The notes under the pieces were generated by a model. It had not been told where the DNA came from, did not search any database, and saw nothing but the letters and a program-made list of their open reading frames with translations. The translations under genes and the position numbers were made by a program. This document shows positions 29,309-38,391 of a DNA stretch of 64,000 nt, one piece after another. Within the stretch, counting starts at the first letter, position 1. Every line of letters begins with the position of its first letter. This DNA comes from JACQZU01 sp041908165. GTDB lineage: Bacteria; Acidobacteriota; Holophagae; Holophagales; Holophagaceae. The stretch is from NCBI GenBank assembly GCA_041908165.1, contig JAYRFV010000065.1:1-64000 (forward strand). Reading direction: 5' to 3'.

Positions 29309-29905
29309 TCAGGCCGGTCGGGGTTGGCGGAGCCCCCGGGCGCCGTGGAACAGGGCCTGGAGCCGCGGAAGGTCGGCCTCCAGGTCTCCGCTGGGATTGA
29401 ACAGGGGCATCAGGTGGACCACGTGCGAGGCGAAGTCGAAGGCGACCGGGAACACCGGCACCCCGGCCTGCACCGCGATCTGGTAGAAGCCGGTCCTCCA
29501 GCGGCCGGCCCCGCTGCGCGTGCCCTCGGGGGACAGGGCCAGCATGAGGGCATTCGCCCCGCGGAAGGCCTCGACGCACTGCCCCACCACGCCGTGGCTG
29601 GCCCGGCGGTCCACCGGGATGCCGCCCATCCAGCGGAGCAGGCCGCGGAAGGGGGCCCGAAAGATGGCGTGCTTGCCCAGCCAGGAGACCCGCAGGTCGA
29701 GGCCGAAGAGGATCGCCACCCCGAGCAGGAAGTCCCAGTTGGAGGTGTGCGGAGCGACGATCGTCACGAACTTGGACTCGACCGGGAAGGCGCCCGCGAT
29801 CCGCCAGCCGGACAGCCGCAGGTAGGCCCGCCCCGCGACCTGCCAGGCCCTGCCGCGCCCCTGGCGGAAGGCCGCGGGGGGGACCGGGAAGGGGGTCGTC
29901 GTCAT
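29309..29905 (-). CDS. PlsC-like 1-acyl-glycerol-3-phosphate acyltransferase family
   Basis: The start at ATG 29905 gives 198 residues. The acyltransferase HX4D motif is APHTSNWDF and the second conserved block is SPEGTRS. The family transfers acyl chains to lysophosphatidic acid or related lipids at the membrane face. It is shorter than typical PlsC and lacks an obvious N-terminal membrane helix pair; this form resembles the small acyltransferases that modify alternative lipids. Upstream in-frame codons to 30022 are not conserved-looking. Confidence 0.75.
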   Translation of the reverse strand: MTTTPFPVPPAAFRQGRGRAWQVAGRAYLRLSGWRIAGAFPVESKFVTIVAPHTSNWDFLLGVAILFGLDLRVSWLGKHAIFRAPFRGLLRWMGGIPVDRRASHGVVGQCVEAFRGANALMLALSPEGTRSGAGRWRTGFYQIAVQAGVPVFPVAFDFASHVVHLMPLFNPSGDLEADLPRLQALFHGARGLRQPRPA

Positions 29906-30046
29906 GCCCGTGGGCTCCCTGATCAGGTGCTGCCAGTGTACCGACGAGGCCACGGGCGCGGGTCCGCGAACCGCTGATGCAGGGAAGGTCCGAAACCGGG
30001 CCCTCACGGGTCCGGGAATCACCTATGATCGGACGTTGGAGTCCGC

Positions 30047-30214
30047 ATGCCGAGCCGCAGGTTGCCGTTGCAGGTCCGCGCCCGCCTGAAGCGCTCGGGT
30101 GTGTTCACCGACGAGGAGATCGACCGGGTGCTGACCCTTTCCTCCCTCGAGGCGATCCTGTTCATGATCCAGCCCCTCCTGCCGGCGGACCCGCCCGCCT
30201 CCGCGCCGGACTGA
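30047..30214 (+). CDS. Small hypothetical protein (55 residues)
   Basis: ATG 30047 follows TTGGAG, and the frame runs 55 codons with host-like G/C third positions. The protein starts with an Arg-rich segment (MPSRRLPLQVRARLKRSG), then an acidic helix TDEEIDRVL, and ends in a proline-rich tail. No family is recognised. A TATGAT hexamer about 20 bp upstream could be a -10 box. The gene is too short for most ORF callers. Confidence 0.4.
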   Translation: MPSRRLPLQVRARLKRSGVFTDEEIDRVLTLSSLEAILFMIQPLLPADPPASAPD

Positions 30215-30371
30215 GCTTCCACGATCCAGGTACGCAATCCACCGTATGGTTCTGCGGACCGCGGGGTCTGAAGATGGTCCTGCCCGGGCATCGAGGGCGG
30301 GCCGCAGCGCGGCTGGCGCCTCCTGCAGTTCGCCCCGGCCTTCCTCCGCCCAAACGATGAAAGGACCGACC

Positions 30372-30779
30372 ATGACCCCCCTGCCCGCCCTCCTGCTCGG
30401 CGCCTCGCTGCTGCTGGCCTCCTTTCCCGCGGCCGCCGGCGAGTTCGCCACCCTCCGCGAGGAGATCAGTGCCGCCCGCGCCTCCCTGGTGAGCATGGTC
30501 ACCAACCGCGACAGGCGCGGACCTCTCGAGCAGAAGCAGGTGAAGGACACCGCCGACGCGGTCAGCCTGCACCTGGCCCGGCTCAAGGCGCCCCAGGGAC
30601 GGAGTGCCGAGTTCCAGGAGCTCGTGGCGACCTGGAACGCCTTCAAGGCCACCCGGGAGAAGGAGCTGGTGCCCGCCATCCTGGCCAACGACACCGCGAA
30701 GGTGACCAGGCTCGGCGCTGTCGTGCAGAAGGAGCGCCTGGACCGGATGTACGCGCTGCTGAAGGCCCTGGAGCCCTGA
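30372..30779 (+). CDS. Periplasmic helical protein, four-helix-bundle-like
   Basis: From ATG 30372 (AAAGGA upstream) the 135-residue protein has a clear Sec signal peptide (residues 1-21, ...FPAAAG) and then only amphipathic helices rich in Lys, Arg, Glu and Leu. ATREKELVPAILANDTAKV resembles the last helix of MCP-type four-helix-bundle sensor domains, where the same pattern is joined to a membrane helix. Here there is no membrane helix, so it may be a free periplasmic sensor or partner. Its stop abuts the stop of the convergent kinase gene at 30780. Confidence 0.6.
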   Translation: MTPLPALLLGASLLLASFPAAAGEFATLREEISAARASLVSMVTNRDRRGPLEQKQVKDTADAVSLHLARLKAPQGRSAEFQELVATWNAFKATREKELVPAILANDTAKVTRLGAVVQKERLDRMYALLKALEP

Positions 30780-31913
30780 TCAGCAGGGCAGGAGGACGGT
30801 GAAGCTGCTGCCGAAGCCGACTTGGCTCTGCGCCCGGATCTGCCCGCGGTGGGCCGCCACCAGGCGCTGGACGATCGCCAGCCCCAGCCCGAAGCCGCTG
30901 CGGCTGTCGCCGGGGTCGGCCTGGCGGAACGGGTCGAAGATGAAGGGCAGCTTCTCGGCGGGGATGCCGCGGCCGGTGTCGATGACGGCGATTCGCAGGT
31001 AGCGGATCCCCGCCTCGACGCCGGCGCCGTATTCCACCGAGGCCTCGAGCTTGATGGCGCCGCCGCGCGGGGTGAACTTGAGGGCGTTGCCCAGGAGGTT
31101 GTGAACCACCCGGTCCAGCTTCCCGCGGTCCCCCGTGAGGTCGGGCAGGGCCTCCGGCCAGGAGGTCTGGAAGGCGATGCCCGCGGGTTCCGCCCGGAGC
31201 GCGAAGTGGGCCGCGAGCCCCTCGAGCCAGGCGGAGGTGCCGAAGGTCGTGGCCTGCAGCGGCACCAGGCCGTGCTCGCTGCGGTGGAGCTCCAGCATCT
31301 CGTCGAGCAGCTCCTGGACCCGGGCGTAGCTGGCGAGGCACTGGTCCACCAGGGCGGGACGCAGGTCGTGGCCGGTCTGCAGCATCTCCAGCACCAGGCC
31401 GACGCTGGTGAGCGGCGAGCGCAGGTCGTGCACCAGCATCGCCGTGAAGTTCGCCTTGAGGGTGTGGATCTCCTTGAGCTTGAGGTTGGCGTCGAGGAGG
31501 GACTGGTTCTGCAGCTCGAGGTGCTTCTGCAGGCGGCCGAGGTTGACGTGGTGCTCGACGCGGGCCAGGACCTCCTCCGAGGCGAAGGGCTTGGTCACAT
31601 AGTCGCGACCGCCGGTCTCGAAGGCCTTGACCTTGTTCAGCGGGTCGTCCATGGCGCTGATGAAGAGCACAGGGATCGCCGCCAGGAGCGGGTCCTCCTT
31701 CATCCGGGTGCAGGTCTCGTAGCCGTCCATGCCGGGCATGGCGATGTCCAGCAGGACGACCTCCGGCGGCTGCCGGCGCATGGCGTCGAGGGCCAGTTCG
31801 CCGCTGGTCACGGTCCGCACCCGGTGGTTGCAGGACCGGAGGACCCGCGCGAGCACGTCCAGGTTCGTGGGGTTGTCGTCCACGAGGAGCACGTCGGCCG
31901 GCGGTACGAGCAT
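30780..31913 (-). CDS. Response regulator-histidine kinase hybrid, soluble
   Basis: A 377-residue protein with an N-terminal receiver (D12/D13, phosphoacceptor D56 in LLDIAMPG, K108), a coiled-coil linker, a HisKA dimerisation helix with H162 in VHDLRSPLTS, and a HATPase_c domain (N-box NLLGNALKF, GRGIP, FGLGLAIV). No membrane segment. The order REC-HisKA-HATPase suggests a kinase controlled by an upstream kinase's phosphoryl signal. It starts at ATG 31913, 7 bp after the larger hybrid kinase, so the two form a relay pair. Confidence 0.88.
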   Translation of the reverse strand: MLVPPADVLLVDDNPTNLDVLARVLRSCNHRVRTVTSGELALDAMRRQPPEVVLLDIAMPGMDGYETCTRMKEDPLLAAIPVLFISAMDDPLNKVKAFETGGRDYVTKPFASEEVLARVEHHVNLGRLQKHLELQNQSLLDANLKLKEIHTLKANFTAMLVHDLRSPLTSVGLVLEMLQTGHDLRPALVDQCLASYARVQELLDEMLELHRSEHGLVPLQATTFGTSAWLEGLAAHFALRAEPAGIAFQTSWPEALPDLTGDRGKLDRVVHNLLGNALKFTPRGGAIKLEASVEYGAGVEAGIRYLRIAVIDTGRGIPAEKLPFIFDPFRQADPGDSRSGFGLGLAIVQRLVAAHRGQIRAQSQVGFGSSFTVLLPC

Positions 31914-31920
31914 GGGAACC

Positions 31921-34899
31921 TCAGCGCAGCTGTTGGAGGATGTCCTCCAGATTGTAGGCCTGCAGGGCGGACCGCACCGCCCGGGCCAGTCCGGCGTCGT
32001 CCAGTTCCGCCAGGAGCCCTTCTGCCTCCTGCAGGTCGCCCACGGCCACCAGGTCGTGGAGGCGGGACCGCCAGACGGGGTCCTGGCGGGAGAGGCCGTC
32101 GAGGGGAGCGGCCCCGGGGACGGCCATGGGCTCCAGGGAGCGCCGCTCGAACCGGGCACCGAGCAGGCGCTCGACCTGGGCGAACAGCTGCTCCTCGTCG
32201 ATCGGCTTGATCAGGAAGGCGTCGAAGCCCAGGGACAGGAGGTCCTCGGTGCTGACGTCGTAGACGCTCGCGCTGATCGCGATCACCGGGGTCCGGGACA
32301 GGGCCCCTTCGGCCTCCTCCCGGCGCAGGCGCCGCACGGCCTCGAAGCCGTCCACCCCCGGCATGCGCAGGTCCATGAGGATCAGGCTGGGACGCTGCTC
32401 CCGCCAGCGCTCCAGCCCGGCGGCACCGTCCCCGGCCAGGATGCAGTCGAAACCCAGGAGGGTCAGCAGGCGGTCGAGGATGTCGCGGTTCTCGCCGCGG
32501 TCGTCGACGATCAGCAGGCGGTGCCTGGGCTGCCCCTCCGCCAGCCGCACCACCCGCCCCAGGGTCGGCAGCACCACCGGCGACTCGGGCTGCGGGAGGG
32601 GGATGCTGAACCCGAAGGAGGCTCCCTCGCCGGCCCGGCTTTCCAGCTCCAGGGCCCCTCCCATGAGGGCCACCAGCGACCGGCTGATGTGCAGCCCCAG
32701 GCCGGTGCCCGAGGCGGCGTGGCCGAGCGCGGTCTGGTGGAAGGCGGAGAACAGGTGCGCCTGTTCCTCGGCCGGGATGCCCGGGCCGGTGTCCTCCACC
32801 CGGAAGGTGCCCAGGTCCCCTGTCCAGCCGACGCGCAGCCGGACGGAGCCGATGGCGGTGAACTTGAGGGCATTGCCCAGCAGGTTGACCAGCACCTGGC
32901 GCAGCTTGGCGAGGTCCCCCTCCACCTGGGGGGGAAGGCGACCGGCGTGGACGCTGAAAGCCAGGCCCTTGGCCTGCGCCGAAAGGTTGAAGAGGGCTTC
33001 CATCTCCCGCAGCAGGTCCGCCAGGGAGAAGGCCGTGGGCCGCAGCTCCATGCGGCCGGCCTCGATCTTGGACAGGGAGAGGACGTCGTTGATCAGGGCC
33101 AGCAGGTGCTCCCCGGAGCGGACGACCTGGCCGAGCTGGAGCTGGTCCTCCAGGCTCCGCCCCGGGTCCCGCGCCATCAGGCGCGTGTAGCCCAGGATGG
33201 CCGACAGCGGGGTGCGCAGCTCGTGGCTCATGCTGGCCAGGAAGGCGCTCTTCGCCCGCGACGCCTCCTGGGCCCGGGCCTCGCTGAGGCGGAGCGCCTC
33301 CTCGGACTGCTTGAGCTTGGTGATGTCCTCGGTGACGCCGTCCCAGAGCAGGCTCCCGTCCGGCTGGACGGTGGGGCTGCGCCGCACCCGCACCCACTTC
33401 AGTTCCCCGGGGCGGCTGGTGAAGGAGCGGCCCTCCCAGTCCAGGGGCTCGCGCCGGGTGGTGGCCTCCTGCAGGGCCAGGAGGAAGCCTTCCCGGTCAT
33501 CAGGGTGGAGCTTCGCGAGGGCGTATTCGGGATCCCGCTCCAGCACGTCGGGACCCTCGCCGTAGAAGGCGCGGAACTGCGGACTGACGAACCGCCAGAC
33601 CCTCCGCCCGTCCGGCCAGACCTGGGTCTGGTAGACCACGTCGGGCAGGCGTTCGGCCAGCTGCCGGTAGCGGGCCTCGCTGGCGCGAAGCTCCTCGCGG
33701 AGCCGGCGGAGGTCGCGCAGGTCCAGGGCGACGCCCATCGTGCCCAGCAGGTCGCCCTCCGGTGTGCGGATCTGGGACAGCGTCAGCAGCACCGGGATCA
33801 GCGTCCCGTCGGCGGCCCGGAAGTGGCACTCGGTGGAATAGCCGGGGATCGCCCCGGCCACCTGCAGGGCCTCGACCCCCGGCTGCACCGGCCGCCCGAC
33901 CTGGCGGGAGAGGTCCTCGGCCATGGCGTCCATCTCCTCGGCCACCCGCCACACCATCGGCGTGACGCGGCCCACGGTCTCGGAAGCCCGCCGGCCGAGG
34001 AGGCGCTCCGCCCCCAGGTTGAAGTGGCTGACCACCCCCTGCAGGTCGATCCCGATGATGGCCGCCGGGGCGGAATCGAGGAGGGTCCGCTGCAGCGCCT
34101 GCTGGCCGCGCAGATCGGCCACGAGCCGCTGCAGGAAGGCCACGGTCCGGTTCAGCTCCTGCTGGGCCACCACGAACTCGCCCTCGCCCGGCTCCACGGT
34201 GACGGGCTCGAGGTGGCCGTCCGCCACGCGCCGCAGGTGGGCCACCAGGGAGCCGACGTCGTGACGGAGGTGGGCGGAGAACATCCGTCCGAATCCGAGG
34301 GTCAGGAGCAGCACCGAGGCGATCAGCACCAGGCCGATCGCGGACATGCGCCGGGACCGGGCCTCCAGCTCCTCGATCTGGACGCGGGCCTGGCGGTCCT
34401 CCTCTTCGCGCAGCCCCTGCAGCTGGCTCGAGAGGGACACCACTTCAGGCAGCCAGGTCCGGTCACCGAAGCGGCCGAGTTCCGGGGTCACGCCGGCGGG
34501 GAGCAGGATCTCCATTTCGAGGCTCAGCGCCCGCAGCCGCTGGAGGCCGGCCTCCGCCTCCTGGATCGCGGGGGTGGCCTGCCGGGCGGAGCGGAATTCC
34601 CGCCAGGCGCGGAGGGCCCGCGCCTCGTTCTCCCGGATGGTCTGCAGCCCGGTCTCCGCGGGCATCCTCCCGCCCCGCACCGCGCGCAGCACGAAGGTCA
34701 TGTTCACCGCGTAGCACTCGTTGACCTCCACGAGCCGCTGGATCGGCAGCAGCCGGCCCCGGTACAGCTGGCTGGCGCCCTGGGCGGCCCGGCGCCCCAG
34801 GAGCAGGAGGCCGAAGCTGCCGGCCATCGTGAGCAGGGCGAGGATGCCCAGGGCCCATCGCACCTGGGTGGAAATGGATCTTTGCTGGAACCTGCCCAC
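31921..34899 (-). CDS. Membrane hybrid sensor histidine kinase
   Basis: The 992-residue protein (GTG 34899, GGAG upstream) has a membrane helix at 16-35, a periplasmic four-helix-bundle-like sensor at 40-182, and a second membrane helix at 185-204. A HAMP-like segment follows, then two to three PAS domains (about 270-530). HisKA has H559 in SHELRTPLSAILG, then HATPase_c (NLLGNALKF, GTGLGLH) and a receiver with D843. A short C-terminal helical tail (SRLHDLVAVGDLQEAE...) is typical of this hybrid class. No Hpt domain is evident. It forms an operon with the following kinase. Confidence 0.88.
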   Translation of the reverse strand: MGRFQQRSISTQVRWALGILALLTMAGSFGLLLLGRRAAQGASQLYRGRLLPIQRLVEVNECYAVNMTFVLRAVRGGRMPAETGLQTIRENEARALRAWREFRSARQATPAIQEAEAGLQRLRALSLEMEILLPAGVTPELGRFGDRTWLPEVVSLSSQLQGLREEEDRQARVQIEELEARSRRMSAIGLVLIASVLLLTLGFGRMFSAHLRHDVGSLVAHLRRVADGHLEPVTVEPGEGEFVVAQQELNRTVAFLQRLVADLRGQQALQRTLLDSAPAAIIGIDLQGVVSHFNLGAERLLGRRASETVGRVTPMVWRVAEEMDAMAEDLSRQVGRPVQPGVEALQVAGAIPGYSTECHFRAADGTLIPVLLTLSQIRTPEGDLLGTMGVALDLRDLRRLREELRASEARYRQLAERLPDVVYQTQVWPDGRRVWRFVSPQFRAFYGEGPDVLERDPEYALAKLHPDDREGFLLALQEATTRREPLDWEGRSFTSRPGELKWVRVRRSPTVQPDGSLLWDGVTEDITKLKQSEEALRLSEARAQEASRAKSAFLASMSHELRTPLSAILGYTRLMARDPGRSLEDQLQLGQVVRSGEHLLALINDVLSLSKIEAGRMELRPTAFSLADLLREMEALFNLSAQAKGLAFSVHAGRLPPQVEGDLAKLRQVLVNLLGNALKFTAIGSVRLRVGWTGDLGTFRVEDTGPGIPAEEQAHLFSAFHQTALGHAASGTGLGLHISRSLVALMGGALELESRAGEGASFGFSIPLPQPESPVVLPTLGRVVRLAEGQPRHRLLIVDDRGENRDILDRLLTLLGFDCILAGDGAAGLERWREQRPSLILMDLRMPGVDGFEAVRRLRREEAEGALSRTPVIAISASVYDVSTEDLLSLGFDAFLIKPIDEEQLFAQVERLLGARFERRSLEPMAVPGAAPLDGLSRQDPVWRSRLHDLVAVGDLQEAEGLLAELDDAGLARAVRSALQAYNLEDILQQLR

Positions 34900-35074
34900 G
34901 GGCGCTCCGGGAAGGCGGGCGGGTGGCGATGGGCCTGCCGCGGCGGTCCGCGGAGGGGCTGTGGAGACGTGGAGGCGGACAGTATCCCGCCTTCCTCCCG
35001 GCTTCGCCGGGAATTTCTGCGGGGCGATTCGGCTATGCTGGCCGCGGCGCCTGCCGCGCCGGACCCGGGGACCC

Positions 35075-35299
35075 ATGAAGCTGACCGCACGCATCTCCAG
35101 CCTGCTCACCGCGCTCCTGGCCCTCGCCTGCTACGCCGGCGCCTACCGGAGCTTCCGGGCGATGGCGGCGGCCGCCGATCCCGCCCTCGCCCGGGACGCC
35201 CGGGGGTTCGGCTGGTTCGCGGTGTTCCTCGGCACGGTCTTCCTGGCGATCGCCGGGCTGTCCTGGTGGCTCCTCCGGGCGGAGTCCCCGGAGCCCTAG
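35075..35299 (+). CDS. Small membrane protein (74 residues)
   Basis: ATG 35075 after CGGGGACC. Two hydrophobic segments, about residues 9-25 and 45-65, flank a short charged loop (ALARDARGF), with an acidic C-terminus. No family is recognised. It diverges from the hybrid kinase gene. Its TAG stop overlaps the TAG stop of the convergent nagZ gene in a shared CTAG. Confidence 0.55.
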   Translation: MKLTARISSLLTALLALACYAGAYRSFRAMAAAADPALARDARGFGWFAVFLGTVFLAIAGLSWWLLRAESPEP

Positions 35300-36321
35300 C
35301 CTGCCAACTCCGCCGCCGCGGCCTCGACACGACGGACCCAGGCCCTCCACGCCGGAGCATCGAAGCCATCGCCGGATGGACGGGGCAGGCCGCGCCGGAA
35401 GCGCAGCCCGGCCTGCAGGGACGCCTCCAGGTCGGCAGCCGGGAGCGCCCGCAGGGCGGCTGAGGCCTCGGCGAGGGCGGCAGGGCTCTGGCAGACCAGC
35501 AGGGCCAGATGCCCGGCGCCGATGGCCCGGCGCACCCGCTCCGGCCAGGGCCAGGCGTCCACCGCGCCCATCTCCAGGTCGTCGGTGACCCAGGCGGCCT
35601 CCACGCCCCACGGATTGCCGGCGGCGTGGCCCCGGTGCAGGCTGGCCGGCAGGCCGTCGCTCCAGGGCGTGCGCACGTGGGCGACCATCACCAGGCGGTC
35701 CGGCTTCGCCAGGGCACGGAAGGGTCCCAGCGCGCGCTCCACCACCGCCGGATCCGTCAGTTCCGGCAGCGACTTGTGGCTGTCGACGCGGGTGCCGCCC
35801 AGCCCCGGGAAATGCTTGAGGCAGCCTTTCACGCCCTGCCCCTCCAGCCCGCGGAGGAAGGCGGCGGCGGCCTCCGCGGCCTCCTGCGGATCCTCCGCGG
35901 CGCGGCGTTCCCCGAGGCCGGTTCCCGGGATGCCGTCGTAGAGGTCCACGAGCGGGGCGAAGTCGATGTTGAACCCGAGCCGGCCCAGGCCCTCGCCCCA
36001 CAGACGGCCCCAGGCCTCCGCGCCCGCGGCCCCGGAGGCCGTCCAGATGCGGCGGAAGGAGGGCGTCTCACCGACCCAGGCCTTGAGCCGGGACACCGGC
36101 CCGCCCTCCTGGTCGATGGCCACCGCCAGGGGCAGGTCACGGCCCCACCGGTCCTGCAGGTCGCGGATCAGCGCGTGGCAGCGCGCCGGCCCATGCTCCG
36201 GGTCGGGGTCGAGGTTCCGGGCGAACAGCACGACGCCCCCAGGTTCCGGATCCATCGGAACGGGGGCGGCGTCCGGACCGGCGAGGCCCATCCAGATCGC
36301 GCTGCAGGGATTGACCGCCAT
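35296..36321 (-). CDS. nagZ: Beta-N-acetylhexosaminidase (GH3) NagZ
   Basis: A 341-residue GH3 enzyme that removes GlcNAc from GlcNAc-anhydroMurNAc peptides in the cytoplasm. Visible family motifs are AIDQEGGPVSRL, KHFPGLGGTRVDSHKSLP with the general acid-base His/Asp loop, and VTDDLEMGAV with the nucleophilic aspartate. No signal peptide. The start is ATG 36321 after GAGGAGG. It is divergent from the murQ/ampG gene series, as expected for a peptidoglycan recycling locus. Confidence 0.9.
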   Translation of the reverse strand: MAVNPCSAIWMGLAGPDAAPVPMDPEPGGVVLFARNLDPDPEHGPARCHALIRDLQDRWGRDLPLAVAIDQEGGPVSRLKAWVGETPSFRRIWTASGAAGAEAWGRLWGEGLGRLGFNIDFAPLVDLYDGIPGTGLGERRAAEDPQEAAEAAAAFLRGLEGQGVKGCLKHFPGLGGTRVDSHKSLPELTDPAVVERALGPFRALAKPDRLVMVAHVRTPWSDGLPASLHRGHAAGNPWGVEAAWVTDDLEMGAVDAWPWPERVRRAIGAGHLALLVCQSPAALAEASAALRALPAADLEASLQAGLRFRRGLPRPSGDGFDAPAWRAWVRRVEAAAAELAG

Positions 36322-36479
36322 GGAACCTCCTCGGGCCGCTGCGCCGGCCCCCGCAGCGTACAACAGTCGCCAGGGGCGCCGAACGCCGGTATCGTTTCCT
36401 CGATGGCCTCGGATCCTGCCCAGCCGCTCCGGAGCACCTCGCCTGGAGGCTCCACCCGGGCCCCGCAACGGGGGTCCCG

Positions 36480-37499
36480 GTGACGCGGATGCTCGCCGAG
36501 ACCCGCGAGGCCCCTGCCGCGGTGGCCCGGCTGCTGGAGGCCGACGCGGCCGACTACGCCGCCCTCGGCACCTTCCTGCGCGCCAACCCTCCCTGCGGCA
36601 TCCTGACGCTGGCCCGCGGCAGCTCCGATCACGCGGCCCAGCACACCGCCTACCTCACGATGGCCCGGCTGGGCCGGCTGGTGACCTCCCTGCCCCCGTC
36701 CCTGGTGACGCTCTGCCACGCCGACCTGGCCCGCCCGGACCTGCTGGTGCTGGCGTTCTCCCAGTCCGGCCAGAGCCCGGACCTGGTGGACCCGCTGCGC
36801 TACTTCGGCGCCCGCGGCGCCACCACCGTCGCCCTGGTGAACGACCCCGGCTCGCCCCTGGCGCGGGAGGCCGGACGCGTGTTCGCCCTGCACGCCGGCG
36901 AGGAGCGCAGCGTGGCGGCCACCAAGTCCTTCATCGCCCAGCTGGTGGCGGGCCTGCGGCTGATCGAGGCCTGGCAGGGGGATGCGGGGCTGCAGGCCGG
37001 TCTCGCCGCGCTTCCCGATGCCCTGGCGCGCGCGGTCCGCGCCGACTGGTCCGCTGCCGTGGAGGCGCTCACGGACGTCGACCGCCTCTTCGTGCTCGGC
37101 CGCGGCGCCGGCCTCGCCATCGCCACGGAAGCGGCGCTGAAGCTGAAGGAGACCTGCGGCATCCAGGCCGAACCCTTCTCCGGAGCCGAACTGCGCCACG
37201 GCCCCATGGCGATCGTCGAGGAGGGGTTCCCGCTGATCGTCTTCGCCCCGCGCGGGCCGGCCCAGGCCGGCCTCCTGTCCCTGGCCCGAGACCTCAGGGC
37301 CGCCGGCGCCCGGGTGCTGCTCGCCGCCCCCGGGGACATCCACGATGCGGACCTGCCGCTGGTGCCCGCCCCCCATCCCGACCTCGACACGGTGGCCGCG
37401 ATCCAGAGCTTCTACCCGATGGCCGAGGCCCTATCCCGGGCCCGGGGCCACGATCCGGACCACCCGCCGCGCCTGGCCAAGGTGACCCGCACCCTCTGA
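36480..37499 (+). CDS. SIS-domain glucosamine-6-phosphate deaminase-like protein (NagB-II type)
   Basis: A 339-residue protein with two SIS sugar-isomerase domains, like the isomerase half of GlmS but with no glutaminase domain. Phosphosugar motifs are ARGSSDHAA, FSQSGQSPD and EERSVAATKS in the first domain, and LGRGAGLAIATEAALKLKET with FSGAELRHGP in the second. NagB-II/AgaS-like proteins of this type deaminate GlcN-6-P to Fru-6-P. With murQ and nagZ beside it, that is the most likely role, although a GlmS-like synthase partner cannot be excluded. The start is GTG 36480; ATG 36489 is possible. Confidence 0.8.
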   Translation: MTRMLAETREAPAAVARLLEADAADYAALGTFLRANPPCGILTLARGSSDHAAQHTAYLTMARLGRLVTSLPPSLVTLCHADLARPDLLVLAFSQSGQSPDLVDPLRYFGARGATTVALVNDPGSPLAREAGRVFALHAGEERSVAATKSFIAQLVAGLRLIEAWQGDAGLQAGLAALPDALARAVRADWSAAVEALTDVDRLFVLGRGAGLAIATEAALKLKETCGIQAEPFSGAELRHGPMAIVEEGFPLIVFAPRGPAQAGLLSLARDLRAAGARVLLAAPGDIHDADLPLVPAPHPDLDTVAAIQSFYPMAEALSRARGHDPDHPPRLAKVTRTL

Positions 37500-37504
37500 A
37501 GCCC

Positions 37505-38389
37505 ATGCTGCCCAACACCGAACGGCCCCACCCCGACCACCCGTTACTCGACTGCTACCCGGCCCAGGCGCTGGTGGAGGCGCTGGTGGACGACCAGGCC
37601 GGCGCGGCCCGTGCCGTGCGGGCCGCGGCGACCGTGCTCGCGGCGGCCGTGGAGGCCGCGGTGCCGCGCCTGCGCCTGGGCGGCCGGCTCATCTACGTGG
37701 GCGCCGGCACCTCGGGCCGGCTGGGCCTGCTCGACAGCGTCGAGCTGCACCCGACCTTCTCCTGGCCCCGCGAGCAGGCCGTCGACCTGCTCGCCGGCGG
37801 CCCCGGCGCGGTGCATTCGGCGGTGGAAGGCGCCGAGGACGACCAGGAGCAGGGCGCGCGGGACCTGGCCCGGCTCCGGCCCGGCGCGAACGACGTGGTG
37901 CTGCTCCTGGCCGCCTCCGGCGCCACCCCGTACACCCTGGGCGCGCTGGCGGCGGCGAAGGAGGCCGGCGCCTGCACCGTCGGCTTCGCCAACAACCCGG
38001 AATCGCCGCTCGCCGCCGGGGCCGATTTCGGCGTCCTCCTGGACACCGGTCCGGAGGTGCTGTCCGGCAGCACGCGGCTGAAGGCCGGAACCGCCCAGAA
38101 GATCGCCCTGAACACCTTCTCGACCGCGGTGATGGTGCGGCTGCACAAGGTTTTCGGCAATCTCATGGTCGACGTCCGCCCCACCAACGCCAAGCTGGTG
38201 CGCCGCGCGGTCCGGCTGGTGGCCCTCGCCGCCGGGGTCGACGACCCGCGGGCGCAATCCGCCCTGGAGGCCTGCGGCGGCGAGGTGAAGCCCGCGATCG
38301 TCCACCTCGTGAAGGGTGTCGAGCCCGGACAGGCCCGGCTGCTCCTGGCGGCCGCGGAGGGCAGCGTCCGCGCCGCCCTGGAGGGCTGA
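37505..38389 (+). CDS. murQ: N-acetylmuramic acid 6-phosphate etherase
   Basis: Cleaves the D-lactyl ether of MurNAc-6-P to give GlcNAc-6-P and lactate. The 294 residues include VGAGTSGRLGLLDSVELHPTF, AVEGAEDDQEQGARDL with the catalytic glutamate region, and GTAQKIALNTFSTAVMVRLHKVFGNLMVDV. The start is ATG 37505, 5 bp after the SIS gene, so the two are co-transcribed. It supplies GlcNAc-6-P for deacetylation and the deaminase; nagA and a MurNAc kinase are not in this window. Confidence 0.94.
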   Translation: MLPNTERPHPDHPLLDCYPAQALVEALVDDQAGAARAVRAAATVLAAAVEAAVPRLRLGGRLIYVGAGTSGRLGLLDSVELHPTFSWPREQAVDLLAGGPGAVHSAVEGAEDDQEQGARDLARLRPGANDVVLLLAASGATPYTLGALAAAKEAGACTVGFANNPESPLAAGADFGVLLDTGPEVLSGSTRLKAGTAQKIALNTFSTAVMVRLHKVFGNLMVDVRPTNAKLVRRAVRLVALAAGVDDPRAQSALEACGGEVKPAIVHLVKGVEPGQARLLLAAAEGSVRAALEG

Positions 38390-38391
38390 GC

